Assembly: GCA_036504855.1 (NCBI GenBank)
Contig: DASXUL010000002.1
Location: 54,557-118,556, forward strand
Source of the DNA: DASXUL01 sp036504855
GTDB lineage: Bacteria; Armatimonadota; DTGP01; JAKQQT01
Direction of reading: 5' to 3'
Length of the DNA: 64,000 nt
Every line of letters starts with the position of its first letter. The first letter of the stretch is position 1. A program made the translations under genes and the position numbers. This document shows positions 9,901 to 17,414 of this stretch, piece by piece. The notes beneath the pieces were generated by a model, which saw only the letters and a list, made by a program, of their open reading frames with translations, did not search any database and was not told where the DNA came from.

Positions 9901-10982
9901 AGCCGCTTGCCGCGCATTGTGCAGTTCTGCATAATGCCGTTGTTGACGGCTAGGAGGACGGTATAGTCGTTGACGCTATGCGGCCCTTCGGTGAAGGTGC
10001 AGCCGTCCAGGGTGACGTTCACGGTGCGGTCGCCGCCTCCAGCGAACCACTGCATGCCCACGTTGTCGTTGAAGGCGCAGTTCACGAAGGAGATGTCGCC
10101 GGTTTTCACGTCAACGTCTACGCCCACGGTCTGGCGCTCGGGCTCAATGCCGGCGCCGGCGAACGGCAGATGGCCGCCGTAGGAACCTGGGATGACGCCG
10201 GACGTCTCGAAGACGCAGTTGGTGAACGAAATGCCCCGCGCCTGGTAGACGGAGAGGCCCACCCGCGCGTTGTTGTAAGCGTGGACGTTGGTGATCGTTC
10301 CGTTGCGGTCCGCGATCGCCAGGGGCTGGCCGGATACCGGCGAGCTGGCTCCAATCATCAGGCCATCTGAGGCGAAGAGGTGGGTGTTGATGTTCTTGAT
10401 GGTGTAGTTGGAGCAGGCTTCCGTGGCGAGGCCGTAGCTGGTGCCTTCGACCACCGTCGGGTCCTTGGTCATATCCCCCACGTTGCCGTTGAGCTCGAAG
10501 CCGTCAACCACAAAGTTCTGGCAGGCGTAGAAGTAGAGCGGAACGACCTGCTGCCGGTACGAGTAATTGTCGGGGGCGATGGTATAGTCCAGGCTGCGGT
10601 AGAAAGATCCCGTTACCGATATCGTGGCTCCCGTCCCGGTAACGGTGAGGCCGTTACAGTTGCGGAAGTAGATGTTCTGGATGCTGTTCCGCTGCGCTCC
10701 GCCCAGGATGCGGTACTGGTTGATCTTGTAGACCCCAGGAGGGAATACGATGGTGCCCTTGCCGGTTCCAGTGCCGAAGGGCGGCGGGCTCACCGCGGCG
10801 GCAAGCCGTTGGAAGGCCGCATAATTGTCGGTTACGCCGTCTGCCACGGCGCCGTAGTTCAGTACGTTGTACGTCGGCGATCCGGCGGGGGCCTGCGCCC
10901 GCGCCACTCCGAAGACTCCGAGCGCGGCGGCCATGCCAATGGCCACTCCCAGCCGACACCCGGTCGATTTCGTCCCTCTCAT
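6936..10982 (-). CDS. Secreted right-handed beta-helix protein with a triplicated phage-fibre-like tail
   Basis: This is a 1348-residue secreted protein. The ATG at 10982 is chosen over the longer frame (to 11081) because GAAAGG precedes it and the protein then opens with a clear signal peptide cut after VARAQA. Residues about 30-545 form a pectate-lyase/GH28-like parallel beta-helix starting NVLNYGAVADGVTDNYAAFQ, with many Asn-rich turns. A Gly/Thr/Ser linker (PPPTGGGGTGGSTGG) leads to three tandem modules of about 260 residues. Each begins ANQxMRxYLP and ends in a strand-rich segment, A-x-L-D-F-P-S to VWxxxxF, that resembles C-terminal motifs common in phage tail proteins. It is a paralogue of the proteins at 26.1 and 29.2 kb. 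It sits within the exopolysaccharide locus, so a role as polysaccharide lyase or surface adhesin is plausible. No catalytic residues could be assigned. Confidence 0.85.
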   Translation of the reverse strand: MRGTKSTGCRLGVAIGMAAALGVFGVARAQAPAGSPTYNVLNYGAVADGVTDNYAAFQRLAAAVSPPPFGTGTGKGTIVFPPGVYKINQYRILGGAQRNSIQNIYFRNCNGLTVTGTGATISVTGSFYRSLDYTIAPDNYSYRQQVVPLYFYACQNFVVDGFELNGNVGDMTKDPTVVEGTSYGLATEACSNYTIKNINTHLFASDGLMIGASSPVSGQPLAIADRNGTITNVHAYNNARVGLSVYQARGISFTNCVFETSGVIPGSYGGHLPFAGAGIEPERQTVGVDVDVKTGDISFVNCAFNDNVGMQWFAGGGDRTVNVTLDGCTFTEGPHSVNDYTVLLAVNNGIMQNCTMRGKRLSFVRGVMPNVTAIIRNNKLYSNSFAIVADGLPATALIDNNDIIGTYTGPTSNITVYLQNMPNVDFVNNRVFVPTADKSGTGGQGVIWLNNIHSSQNNTYTTDLTGVATSHFNTTYTACPTYQDHYNSGTYFRPAFNSTFNTANPYSTVTGAIATLLTSVVTPPPTGGGGTGGSTGGSTQSGGTKVTKAYTAGFGATANQAMRYYLPANSAYWGALSMTVTGGYNGSLAAGRYTKEFSLGLAAGGTVYEAGSQVTADMGVTSAGVSLTGPAFDSATGRWYFSLVHREASLNNYTVQIVGQPSNASYATAIQNMTSEGPVSQADPGKDVWSINNAIKTDAAGYITAGGWSRGAATLDFPSLAAGASADLNVTTPGAVAGDPASAAPTGAPEPGIVWSAYVATSGVVTVRASNQSATTINPAARVWETASFSNASATLPSRPTSVTTLASTAPATGSVVAIGLSRAENTFSVSLGATANQAMRFYLPASTGFYGTMSFTVAGGWNGSPAQGHYNKAFSLGLTAAGALYEGSSQVVTDLGQTTVGVTLVGPNWDAGSSRWFFSLVHREAAANNYTVTVTGQSADTTGIAAVKSMTLEGPVAQADPGKDAWNIKNTLAVSQSGAITVGGWARGAATLDFPSIPAGSQAELTMAAPGAGSGDVVAAAPGSGLEAGLAYSAYVPTSGSVTVRVLNTTASAIDPVARVWKANTFAAQGLALPVGPATTATATSSTNAIRMDAGSLTTGACLEGTYTVPFVAAANQEMRFYLPAGSALWGTLAFTITGGYQGSNALGRYVKQYSLGLTGAGAVYEKSAQVVSALGNTANGVSLVGPIWNSASGRWYFSLVHREAAANTYTVHVAGQVNDPTAVSVLGGITVEGPIAAADPGPDNWNADSLLTVNPAGLITTGGWGRTAATLDFPSIAAKGAAELTVTVPGAQVGDAVSVSPNGAAESGLVWSGYISAANTATVRVGNVSAVAVNPAARVWQVSAFR

Positions 10983-11446
10983 CCCGTTGCCTTTCGTCCG
11001 TCCCAAGACGTGCGCTTCGCTGCGCGAGTGCTCCGGAGGCCCCGGCGAAGGGCGTGTGTGAGGCACACTGCCGCTCCGCATGGCTTGCCCGAAGGCGGTG
11101 GTATGTTTAGAGGCGAACTGACAGCAAGGATGCTAGAGGATGGGGCGGCGGTCTTCTGCCAGAATCCCTCCACTGCGTGCAGATCGAGGGTTCCGGTACT
11201 GAGGGGGAACGGGCGCCCGGAAACCCGTGCGCGCGCTCACCCGCAACTCGATCGCGCTAAGTGAACGGCGGCCGGTAGATGACTCGATGGCCGCCACAAA
11301 CGTTGTACCACGGATGGAGGGACAGACGCAAGCAGACGAACGCCGTGTTGCGTTCGTTTTCCGCCTTCAGAGACAAGGCGCACGGAAGGCGGATTCGCCT
11401 CTTGGGGGCTGTAGGTGGCTCCCGAGGCCCGACGGAGGATCCCTGG
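10983..11446. other. Intergenic region upstream of the beta-helix gene
   Basis: This 464-base region lies between the FemAB-like gene stop and the beta-helix start. It holds the leader of the beta-helix gene. A 9-base inverted repeat (11360-11368 with 11385-11393), downstream of the FemAB-like gene, may act as a weak terminator but has no T-run. I looked for a sigma-54 site as found elsewhere in the window and saw none; no convincing -35/-10 pair stands out. No coding sequence is supported. Confidence 0.5.
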
Positions 11447-12397
11447 CTAGCCCCGGTCGTTGCGGTAGCGCGGGAAGTAGCCAGAGTCCTCGTATCCGAG
11501 TGATAGCTCGCAATACGCATCCATGTCGCAGATGATTTCGTGGGTGCAGAACGGCAGGGTAGCGTTGGCGAAACCCTTCTTGAAGTGCTCCAGGCTGTCT
11601 GCCCCGCGCATCCCTCCGCCGAGGTTGAGGGGCATCCCCTTCTCCTGGGCGAACTGGATGGCGCCGGCGAAGGCATTCTTGGCCGGAGCGTCGCGAAGGT
11701 AGTCATCGGCCGATCCAGAAAGGTAGCAATGAAGCAGGTTGTCGCTCTGAACCACGATGACCCCGGCGGCGGGCTGACCGGTTGGGCTGTTGGTCAGAAC
11801 AAGCCACGCCATCTCGCTTCCGAACAGCGCGGCGAAATATTCCTCCGAGAAGAAATACCACGCGCGCGCCTCGTTCCGTTCCATGGTGCGTAGGTACATG
11901 GCGCGGAAGGCATCTCGCTCTTCCGGCGTGGTGGAGCGCGCGGGGATGCATCGCGTAACGTATCCGTTCGTCTCGTTGGAACGGATATCACAACGATGGT
12001 TGCGTCGCATGTGCATGGGGAGGCTCGGGTCGACCACCTGCACAACCCCTCGCTGGTTCCCGTCAACGAGCACAGGCGTCGCGCCGACGCGGTTGCGGAT
12101 GAAGATGCTAACGAGGTTCAGCGAATGCCATGCCACGTCGGTGGTGGAAAACCGCGCCGGGCGGAGCACCGCGCCCCCCGGGAATCCGTAAGGCGAGACG
12201 GCATCAAGGAGCGGCGAGCCGGGAATGGCGCGGACAACTAGCGGAGCCGCCAGGATAGGGCCTTCCGCGTCGCCCAGGACGAGTGAATGGGTCACTCCCT
12301 CGGCCTCCAGGAACTCATGGCTCCGGAAGAACTCGATGGAGGAGGCTCGATCCCCATTGTCTGCAAAAAGTTCAGCCTCGATATGGCAGGGCTTCAT
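11447..12397 (-). CDS. GNAT/FemAB-like acyltransferase of the exopolysaccharide locus
   Basis: This 316-residue protein of the FemAB-related GNAT group (Acetyltransf_6 style) is found next to exopolysaccharide genes in many diderm bacteria. Recognisable parts are the RNHRCDIRSNE segment, FRAMYLRTMERNEARAWYFFSEEYFAALFG and, near the C-terminus, LNLGGGMRGADSLEHFKKGF, which matches the acyl-CoA or aminoacyl-binding end of the family. The frame is open to 12586, but the ATG at 12397 is preferred because GAGG lies eight bases upstream and the homologous part begins there. It probably transfers an acyl or aminoacyl group to an amino sugar made by the neighbouring enzymes. The donor is unknown. Confidence 0.75.
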   Translation of the reverse strand: MKPCHIEAELFADNGDRASSIEFFRSHEFLEAEGVTHSLVLGDAEGPILAAPLVVRAIPGSPLLDAVSPYGFPGGAVLRPARFSTTDVAWHSLNLVSIFIRNRVGATPVLVDGNQRGVVQVVDPSLPMHMRRNHRCDIRSNETNGYVTRCIPARSTTPEERDAFRAMYLRTMERNEARAWYFFSEEYFAALFGSEMAWLVLTNSPTGQPAAGVIVVQSDNLLHCYLSGSADDYLRDAPAKNAFAGAIQFAQEKGMPLNLGGGMRGADSLEHFKKGFANATLPFCTHEIICDMDAYCELSLGYEDSGYFPRYRNDRG

Positions 12398-12539
12398 GAT
12401 TGCCTCATTCGCTCCACAGCCTCCGACGACCAGCGAATTCCGTCTGGTGGAGCGTTCGTTCAACCCCAACTCGGTGGTTTCGCCGAACGGGAGCGCCAAA
12501 GCGGCGCCGCCCGTCGAGCCGGCAACGGCGTCGCGCGGA

Positions 12540-13331
12540 TCACGCGGGGCCGTCCGTAGTGTCGATGGTGAGATTGATCCTTCCATTCCTGGTTACGATT
12601 GTGGCCGGCGGGTAGCCTGGGAACTGAAACGCCCGCGCGATATTCCATAGGTATTCGGGATCATGCGTTCCCCGCAGGTCCTTGCGGCTCATCACGTCTG
12701 ACGCGCGGTATGAGCGGGCGGTGACGCCGCGGCGGGCGCAGGCATCCGCTTGGTCCTCTGCCTCGATCCGGCCGGCGGCGATGTCCGCGAGGCTTTCCTT
12801 GATCAGGCGGAGGCCTTCCAGATTCGACCGCGTAAACAGGTCGAAAACGGTATCGTTGGGCCCAATCGGAAAGCGGGCCTCGGCGAGAAGGGCGCCGGAA
12901 TCGATGCCCTCATCCATCCAGTGCAGGCTCGCGCCGAACTCCGGACGGTTCTCCACGATGGCCATGGCGTCGCACATGGACCCCCGCATCTCCGGGAGGA
13001 TCGAGCCGTGGAGGTTGATGACTCCCAGCCGAAAACTATCCAGATGGCGACGCCGCAGAATCTGGTGGAACCGAACGCTGAGGCCGATGTCGGGCCGGAG
13101 TTCGCATAGCTCGTCCAACGATACCATGGGCACGCAGAGTTCCCGCGCCGCTTCCTGCATATCCCGATCCTGGGTCGCCACGCGCCACGGCTTGCGGGGC
13201 TCTCGCGAGCAAACCACTCCCGTAACCTCGAACTCGGGACGCGAGTTCAGCCACTCCAGACACTCCACAGCAACGCCCAGCGAACCCATGAGGCCGATTT
13301 TGAATCGCTCCACCATCTCCACCTCTCCCAC
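12540..13331 (-). CDS. Sugar N-formyltransferase (Fmt/ArnA-like formyl transferase domain)
   Basis: This 263-residue protein has an N10-formyltetrahydrofolate-dependent formyltransferase fold. The catalytic Asn and His are in INLHGSILPEMRG (near residue 105), and the catalytic Asp is in the family block GASLHWMDEGIDSGALL, about 35 residues later as in Fmt and ArnA. It is shorter than methionyl-tRNA formyltransferase and lacks that enzyme's C-terminal tRNA-binding domain. In this location it most likely formylates a 3- or 4-amino deoxysugar nucleotide made by the PglF/PglE-like pair. It lies 21 bases after the NeuD-like acetyltransferase on the same strand. The substrate is inferred from context. 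Confidence 0.85.
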   Translation of the reverse strand: MGEVEMVERFKIGLMGSLGVAVECLEWLNSRPEFEVTGVVCSREPRKPWRVATQDRDMQEAARELCVPMVSLDELCELRPDIGLSVRFHQILRRRHLDSFRLGVINLHGSILPEMRGSMCDAMAIVENRPEFGASLHWMDEGIDSGALLAEARFPIGPNDTVFDLFTRSNLEGLRLIKESLADIAAGRIEAEDQADACARRGVTARSYRASDVMSRKDLRGTHDPEYLWNIARAFQFPGYPPATIVTRNGRINLTIDTTDGPA

Positions 13332-13352
13332 TGCCAGGGGCCGCCGGGGCGG

Positions 13353-14024
13353 TCAACGTTGGTGCGAAGGCCCTCCTGCCTCGTCCTCAGCCACGGCGTG
13401 CCGCACTGCGGCCGGTACGCCAAACGCCACCACGCCGGAAGGGATGTCTGATACCACCACAGAGCCCATTCCGACAACCGACCATTCACCCACGGAGACG
13501 CCCGGGCGCACCAGCGAACCAATGCCCATCAGCGTCCCCCGCCCCACAGAGACATTGCCGCCCAGGTGAACGCCCGGCGCCAAATGAGCGCAGGAGCCTA
13601 CAATGCAATCGTGATCCACCGTGGCGGCCGTGTTGATGATCGCAAACGACCCGATCTGCGCCCCCGGCTGCACCACCGAACCGGCCATCAGCACCGATCC
13701 GGGGCCAATTTCCACGCCCGTCGCCACCGAGGCCGCCGGATGGATGACGGTACCCAACTGATAGGCCCATCCGGTGACCACGCTCGCCAGGCGCAGGCGG
13801 TCTCTGTTGCTGCCGATGGCGACCACCACGAATTCCACATCCGCGCTGCGGTCACACAGCAGCGAGATGCCGCCGATCACGGTGATGCCGTCCAACATCT
13901 CACCATGTCGGTTCACATCGTCGTCCAGAATGCCCCAGATTTCCATCTGGCCGGCGCGGCGAATGGCCTCTACCACCACGCGCGCGTGCCCGCCGGATCC
14001 GATGATGGCGACTTTGGGTTTCAT
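13353..14024 (-). CDS. NeuD/PglD-family sugar O/N-acetyltransferase
   Basis: This 223-residue acetyltransferase begins with the PglD-type N-terminal domain KVAIIGSGGHARVVVEAIRRAG. The C-terminal half is a left-handed beta-helix of hexapeptide repeats (IGPGSVLMAGSVVQPGAQIG, then VGSCAHLAPGVHLGGNVSVG). The His in ATVDHDCIVG corresponds to the general base of PglD/NeuD enzymes. It would acetylate the 4-amino group of a UDP-trideoxy sugar using acetyl-CoA. A GTG at 14036 is also possible; the ATG at 14024 is preferred because GAGTGG lies about seven bases before it. A 218-base gap separates it from the PIG-L gene upstream, so it may have its own promoter, though none was identified. Confidence 0.88.
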   Translation of the reverse strand: MKPKVAIIGSGGHARVVVEAIRRAGQMEIWGILDDDVNRHGEMLDGITVIGGISLLCDRSADVEFVVVAIGSNRDRLRLASVVTGWAYQLGTVIHPAASVATGVEIGPGSVLMAGSVVQPGAQIGSFAIINTAATVDHDCIVGSCAHLAPGVHLGGNVSVGRGTLMGIGSLVRPGVSVGEWSVVGMGSVVVSDIPSGVVAFGVPAAVRHAVAEDEAGGPSHQR

Positions 14025-14242
14025 ATGGGTAACCACTCACTTGCCCCGCGCAACGGGGGACGATACGCCCCGGGTGGTTCTCTCGCCCCCGCGGCGTTCA
14101 CCTGTTAGCGCCGAACGCAACACCCACAGCAACACGCTACCCCCCATTTCGCCGAGCGCTCATTCGCTCCACGCGCGCTCGCCAACAATCACTGGAAACC
14201 AACACGGCGGAATCTGCGGTGGTTCCCGTCTCCCCTCGCCCG

Positions 14243-14908
14243 CTACCGGACGATTTCGCGCACCAGCATGAACGCCTCCGCGGCGGCCAGGCCCACATGC
14301 GCTCCGCGCAGCCGCGCCTGAGCCTCAATGGCCTGAAGCGACCGCGAATGCGGCTCCGCCTTGAGTTGGGACGCGTAGCACTTCATGGCTTCCAGCTTCT
14401 GGACCAGGAACTCGGAGATATCGATGTAAACGGTCGGGATAAACATGTCTTCGCCGGTGGGCGCGGCCCACTCGGTTTCGGAAAGGGTCTCATAGCACAG
14501 CAGGCGGGGCGGCGCATAGCCTTCGCTGGGGCGCGAGGCCACCAGAGTGGCCCAGAATACAGCTTTGTGATCGGCATGGATATCGCCGCGGTGCGGGAAG
14601 TAGATCACATCGGGCGTCAACTCACGGCTCGTGTTGCGAATAGCGTCCGCCAGAATGTGACCGGGGATGACGTCCAACTTCGGCGCCGGAAAGTCCAGGA
14701 AGTGAACGTTCTTCGCGCAGAGGACGGCGTGGGCGGCGTATAACTCCGCCCGGATGCACTTCATGGTTTCCGCCGTAAAGACAGCGGGATCTCCGGTTGT
14801 GACTACGACAATGTGCACGTCGTCGCCCTTGGCCACGTGGCGGGCGATGACGCCTCCGCAACCAAGCACTTCGTCGTCTGCGTGGGTGGCGATCACGAGG
14901 ACCTTCAA
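14243..14908 (-). CDS. PIG-L/LmbE-family N-acetyl-sugar deacetylase with a TTG start
   Basis: This 221-residue zinc-dependent deacetylase removes acetyl groups from N-acetylglucosamine-like sugars. The zinc motif is ATHADDEVLGCGG near the N-terminus (the family's AHPDDE), and the third ligand is the HADH segment near residue 110. The start is TTG at 14908: AGGAGG lies ten bases upstream and the protein then begins KVLVIATHADDE, whereas the longer frame adds 28 unlike residues. The TTG overlaps the TGA stop of the sugar-phosphate transferase (TTGA), which implies translational coupling. It probably creates the free amine that the acetyl-, formyl- or FemAB-like transferases then modify. Confidence 0.87.
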   Translation of the reverse strand: MKVLVIATHADDEVLGCGGVIARHVAKGDDVHIVVVTTGDPAVFTAETMKCIRAELYAAHAVLCAKNVHFLDFPAPKLDVIPGHILADAIRNTSRELTPDVIYFPHRGDIHADHKAVFWATLVASRPSEGYAPPRLLCYETLSETEWAAPTGEDMFIPTVYIDISEFLVQKLEAMKCYASQLKAEPHSRSLQAIEAQARLRGAHVGLAAAEAFMLVREIVR

Positions 14909-15630
14909 TGTGGTTGTTCCTCCTGGGATGGTATGGTGGGGATCGTGTAGTCGGCTAGGTGGCACCGCGTGGGCACGCCGCTTCGCTGCCACCCGTCGGC
15001 GCCGTACACGCTGTTGCCGCGGAGCACCACGAACGGCGTTTGGATGAGAACGGCAAGGTCCAGCCCCAGCCCGATGTGTTCAACGTACCACACGTCGTGG
15101 CTGATTCGTTCGTCCCACGAATCCCGCGAGCCGCCGCGGATCTGCTGCCAGCCGGTCATCCCGGGCGGCACGAGCAGGCGGATGAGGTCGGTGTCGGAAT
15201 AGTACGGCAGGAATTCCGGCAGAAGCGGCCGGGGGCCGACGAGGCTCATTTCGCCGAGAAAGACGTTGATGAGCTGCGGGGCCTCATCCAGCCGATATCG
15301 GCGCAGGATCGCCCCAACGCGGGTGATCCGCGGATCATTGGATCGGGTCAGCAGGCCGTCTCCCGAGGCCGCCGCGTTTGGGATCATCGTCCGGAACTTG
15401 AAGATGCGGAAGACGCGACCATAGCGCCCAAGGCGGCTCTGGCGAAAGAAGATCGGGCCCTCGGAATCCAGGCGAATCGCGATGGCGCACGCTAACAGGA
15501 CGGGGCTGAAGATGGCCAGAAGCGCCATGGACGCGGCCAGGTCCAGGAGGCGCTTGGCGGTCAGGTAACTGCGCCCGGCGCCCTCCCTCTCAATCATGTC
15601 ATCCCAATCCACAACGGTTTCCTTGTACAC
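14905..15630 (-). CDS. Initiating undecaprenyl-phosphate sugar-phosphate transferase
   Basis: This 241-residue bacterial sugar transferase (PglC/WcaJ catalytic domain) starts repeat-unit synthesis by moving a sugar phosphate from its UDP carrier to undecaprenyl phosphate. It has a single re-entrant N-terminal helix (KRLLDLAASMALLAIFSPVLLACAIAI), then GPIFFRQSRLGRYGRVFRIFKFRTM, the catalytic DE pair in LRRYRLDEAPQLINVFLGEMSLVGPRP, and VPPGMTGWQQIRGGS. The start is GTG at 15630 with GGAGGG seven bases upstream. It lacks the large N-terminal membrane domain of WbaP and so resembles PglC. The gene is coupled to the downstream PIG-L gene by overlap. A second enzyme of this family lies at 41.2 kb. 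Confidence 0.92.
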   Translation of the reverse strand: MYKETVVDWDDMIEREGAGRSYLTAKRLLDLAASMALLAIFSPVLLACAIAIRLDSEGPIFFRQSRLGRYGRVFRIFKFRTMIPNAAASGDGLLTRSNDPRITRVGAILRRYRLDEAPQLINVFLGEMSLVGPRPLLPEFLPYYSDTDLIRLLVPPGMTGWQQIRGGSRDSWDERISHDVWYVEHIGLGLDLAVLIQTPFVVLRGNSVYGADGWQRSGVPTRCHLADYTIPTIPSQEEQPH

Positions 15631-15673
15631 TCGAAGCCCTCCGATATCACGGTCTCGATATGCTGTTCTACCG

Positions 15674-15699
15674 GCCCGGCGCGGGCGCCGGGCGTTTTT
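15674..15699 (+). terminator. Hairpin plus T-run pointing against the local genes
   Basis: A perfect 9-base stem (15674-15682 with 15685-15693) with a two-base loop is followed by GTTTTT, a textbook intrinsic terminator on the plus strand. All neighbouring genes are on the minus strand and no plus-strand gene ends here. It may block antisense transcription, or it may be coincidental. Confidence 0.4.
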
Positions 15700-15732
15700 C
15701 TGAATGCGGCTCGGGGCCGTTCCAAAGCGCGC

Positions 15733-16410
15733 CTACAGCGTGCTAAGCGCGGCTTCCACTTGCAAGACGTCTTCCACTGTCACATCAAACTCTTGGCCAG
15801 GTTCCGGGCAGTGCGCTGCCAGCGGTCCGGTCAACACCCGGATGGTGGACATCCCGATCTGGCGGGCTCCTGCAGCGTCGCAGTGGGGGTTGTCCCCCAC
15901 GTAGACGCACTCAGACGGCGGCGCGTGCACCGCTTCCGCTGCCCAGGCCATCGGCAGCGCGCTCGGTTTGTGCCATTCGCGACCATGTTCGTGCGTGAAG
16001 ACGATGGCGTCAAAGGCTCCCTCCAGCCCGAGCTCGTGTACTTTGTTACGCTGCATGCGAGCATTCCCGTCGGTCACCATGAACAGCCGGCGCTCCTTGC
16101 GGAGCCGGGCCAGCATGTTCCCAACGCCGGGGTACAGGCTCAGGTCCGCGCGATGCGCATGATACCGGGCAACCAATGCGCCAATGCGGTCCGGCGTGGC
16201 CAATCCGAAACGATCCAGCGCCTCATCAAAGAGGCGCGGGTAGTAGCTGGTGCGCCGCTTGCAGGTGTCCAGGAATGCCTGCTCGATCTGAGCCGCGTCC
16301 AGGCCGCGCTCGCGCGCCAGCCACGCTGACGCCACCCGAAAGAAGGAACACAAGTGTTGATCCTGCGGGTAGAGCGTGTTATCCAGGTCGAACCCGACAG
16401 CCGAGATCAC
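15733..16410 (-). CDS. HAD-family hydrolase paired with an ATP-grasp enzyme
   Basis: This 225-residue haloacid-dehalogenase-like phosphatase has motif I GFDLDNTLYP, motif II FMVTDGNARMQRNK, the motif III lysine in EWHKPSALPM, and motif IV YVGDNPHCDAAGARQIGM. The start is GTG at 16410 rather than the longer frame. The GTG overlaps the ATP-grasp stop as GTGA, GGAGGG lies just upstream, and motif I then falls at the N-terminus as usual. The tight overlap suggests the phosphatase and ATP-grasp enzyme act on the same intermediate. A sugar-phosphate or phosphorylated amino-acid precursor is likely, but the substrate is not identifiable from sequence. Confidence 0.85.
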   Translation of the reverse strand: MISAVGFDLDNTLYPQDQHLCSFFRVASAWLARERGLDAAQIEQAFLDTCKRRTSYYPRLFDEALDRFGLATPDRIGALVARYHAHRADLSLYPGVGNMLARLRKERRLFMVTDGNARMQRNKVHELGLEGAFDAIVFTHEHGREWHKPSALPMAWAAEAVHAPPSECVYVGDNPHCDAAGARQIGMSTIRVLTGPLAAHCPEPGQEFDVTVEDVLQVEAALSTL

Positions 16411-17414
16411 GCTTCCCTCCATCCGAACCGTTCGGCATCCTCCGGCGACAGCACCATCTCCTCCCAGTACCGCAGCATCACGCGCTCCGCCACCGGCTCC
16501 ACATGCCGGCGGATTGGCGCGCCGGCGATGAAAGCGATGATGGCTTCGGCGTAAGGTATCCCAGCCGCCATTGTCAACACCGCCGTTCCGGCGAGGCGCG
16601 CGTTTACCTCCGTGAACGTGACCTCGCCGTTCGGGCTGAGAAAGCACTGGATGTTGGCCGGCCCCACGATCTTGAGGCGGCGAACGATTACCTCGGTCCA
16701 CCGCACCATTTCATCGTGCCAGGCCGTGGCGCCCTTCGACGAGATGCCGGAATCGGTGGCCAGGCGCTTCCGGGGCGACACCAAGAGCGGTTCGCTCGAT
16801 CGGTCCGCCAGAACGTCAATGGTGTACTCCAAGCCCGCCAGTTTCGGCTGAACGACGGCGTCGGCAACGTAGCGCCCGGCGAAAAAGGCCAGTTCGTCGC
16901 GGTCCCTTGCCACAAAAACCCCGGCGCTCCCCCTTCCGTTTCGCGGTTTCACGATGAGCGGGAACGGTTGCGGTTCGTCAAAGCGAACGTCCTCCGCCGC
17001 GGTCGTCTCCACGGTCGGGATGCAGTTGTCTTCGAAGAAGCGGGCCATGGCCAGCTTGTCGGTACAGATGCGCAGGGCATCCGTTCCCGAGAGGACGACC
17101 TGCGTTCCCGCCTCCTCGAACCGGCTCCGGTTTTCCGAGATGAGCACCAACTCCTCGTCCAGCGCGGGCATGAAGGCGGTCACCCGGCCGCGGCGGCAGA
17201 CTTCCAGGAGGGCGTCCACGTAGCCTGGGTCCGAGGCGCGCGGCACGGTGTAGGCCGCGTCGGCGGCGAAGAAGCCGACGCTCAGTGGATCGCTGTCGGC
17301 CGCCACGATGCGCGCGCCCGCGCATTGGAATCGGCGAAACTGGGAGACCGAAGGTGGAGAGCCCGCGGCGGTGCGGAGGATGGTGGTCTGGACTGGCGCG
17401 CTATGTGTTTCCAT
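16407..17414 (-). CDS. ATP-grasp ligase of the carbamoyl-phosphate-synthase/PylC type in the EPS locus
   Basis: This 335-residue ATP-grasp enzyme has a pre-ATP-grasp Rossmann-like domain (ADSDPLSVGFFAADAAYTVP near residue 40) followed by the ATP-grasp domain. There FPLIVKPRNGRGSAGVFVA is the lysine/glycine nucleotide loop, LEYTIDVLAD follows, and VTFTEVNARLAGT carries the Mg-binding ExN. Such enzymes join a carboxylate to an amine or thiol through an acyl-phosphate. The ATG at 17414 has GAGGT about nine bases upstream and overlaps the GT4 gene by 14 bases; its own stop overlaps the HAD start. In this position it may attach an amino acid to an amino sugar of the exopolysaccharide. That role is inference. 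Confidence 0.83.
   Translation of the reverse strand: METHSAPVQTTILRTAAGSPPSVSQFRRFQCAGARIVAADSDPLSVGFFAADAAYTVPRASDPGYVDALLEVCRRGRVTAFMPALDEELVLISENRSRFEEAGTQVVLSGTDALRICTDKLAMARFFEDNCIPTVETTAAEDVRFDEPQPFPLIVKPRNGRGSAGVFVARDRDELAFFAGRYVADAVVQPKLAGLEYTIDVLADRSSEPLLVSPRKRLATDSGISSKGATAWHDEMVRWTEVIVRRLKIVGPANIQCFLSPNGEVTFTEVNARLAGTAVLTMAAGIPYAEAIIAFIAGAPIRRHVEPVAERVMLRYWEEMVLSPEDAERFGWREA

Noticed and set aside
8373..9953. A 526-codon plus-strand frame opposite the beta-helix gene
   Set aside because: It is Arg/Gly/Val-rich antisense of a convincing secreted protein with signal peptide and repeats; no domain is visible.
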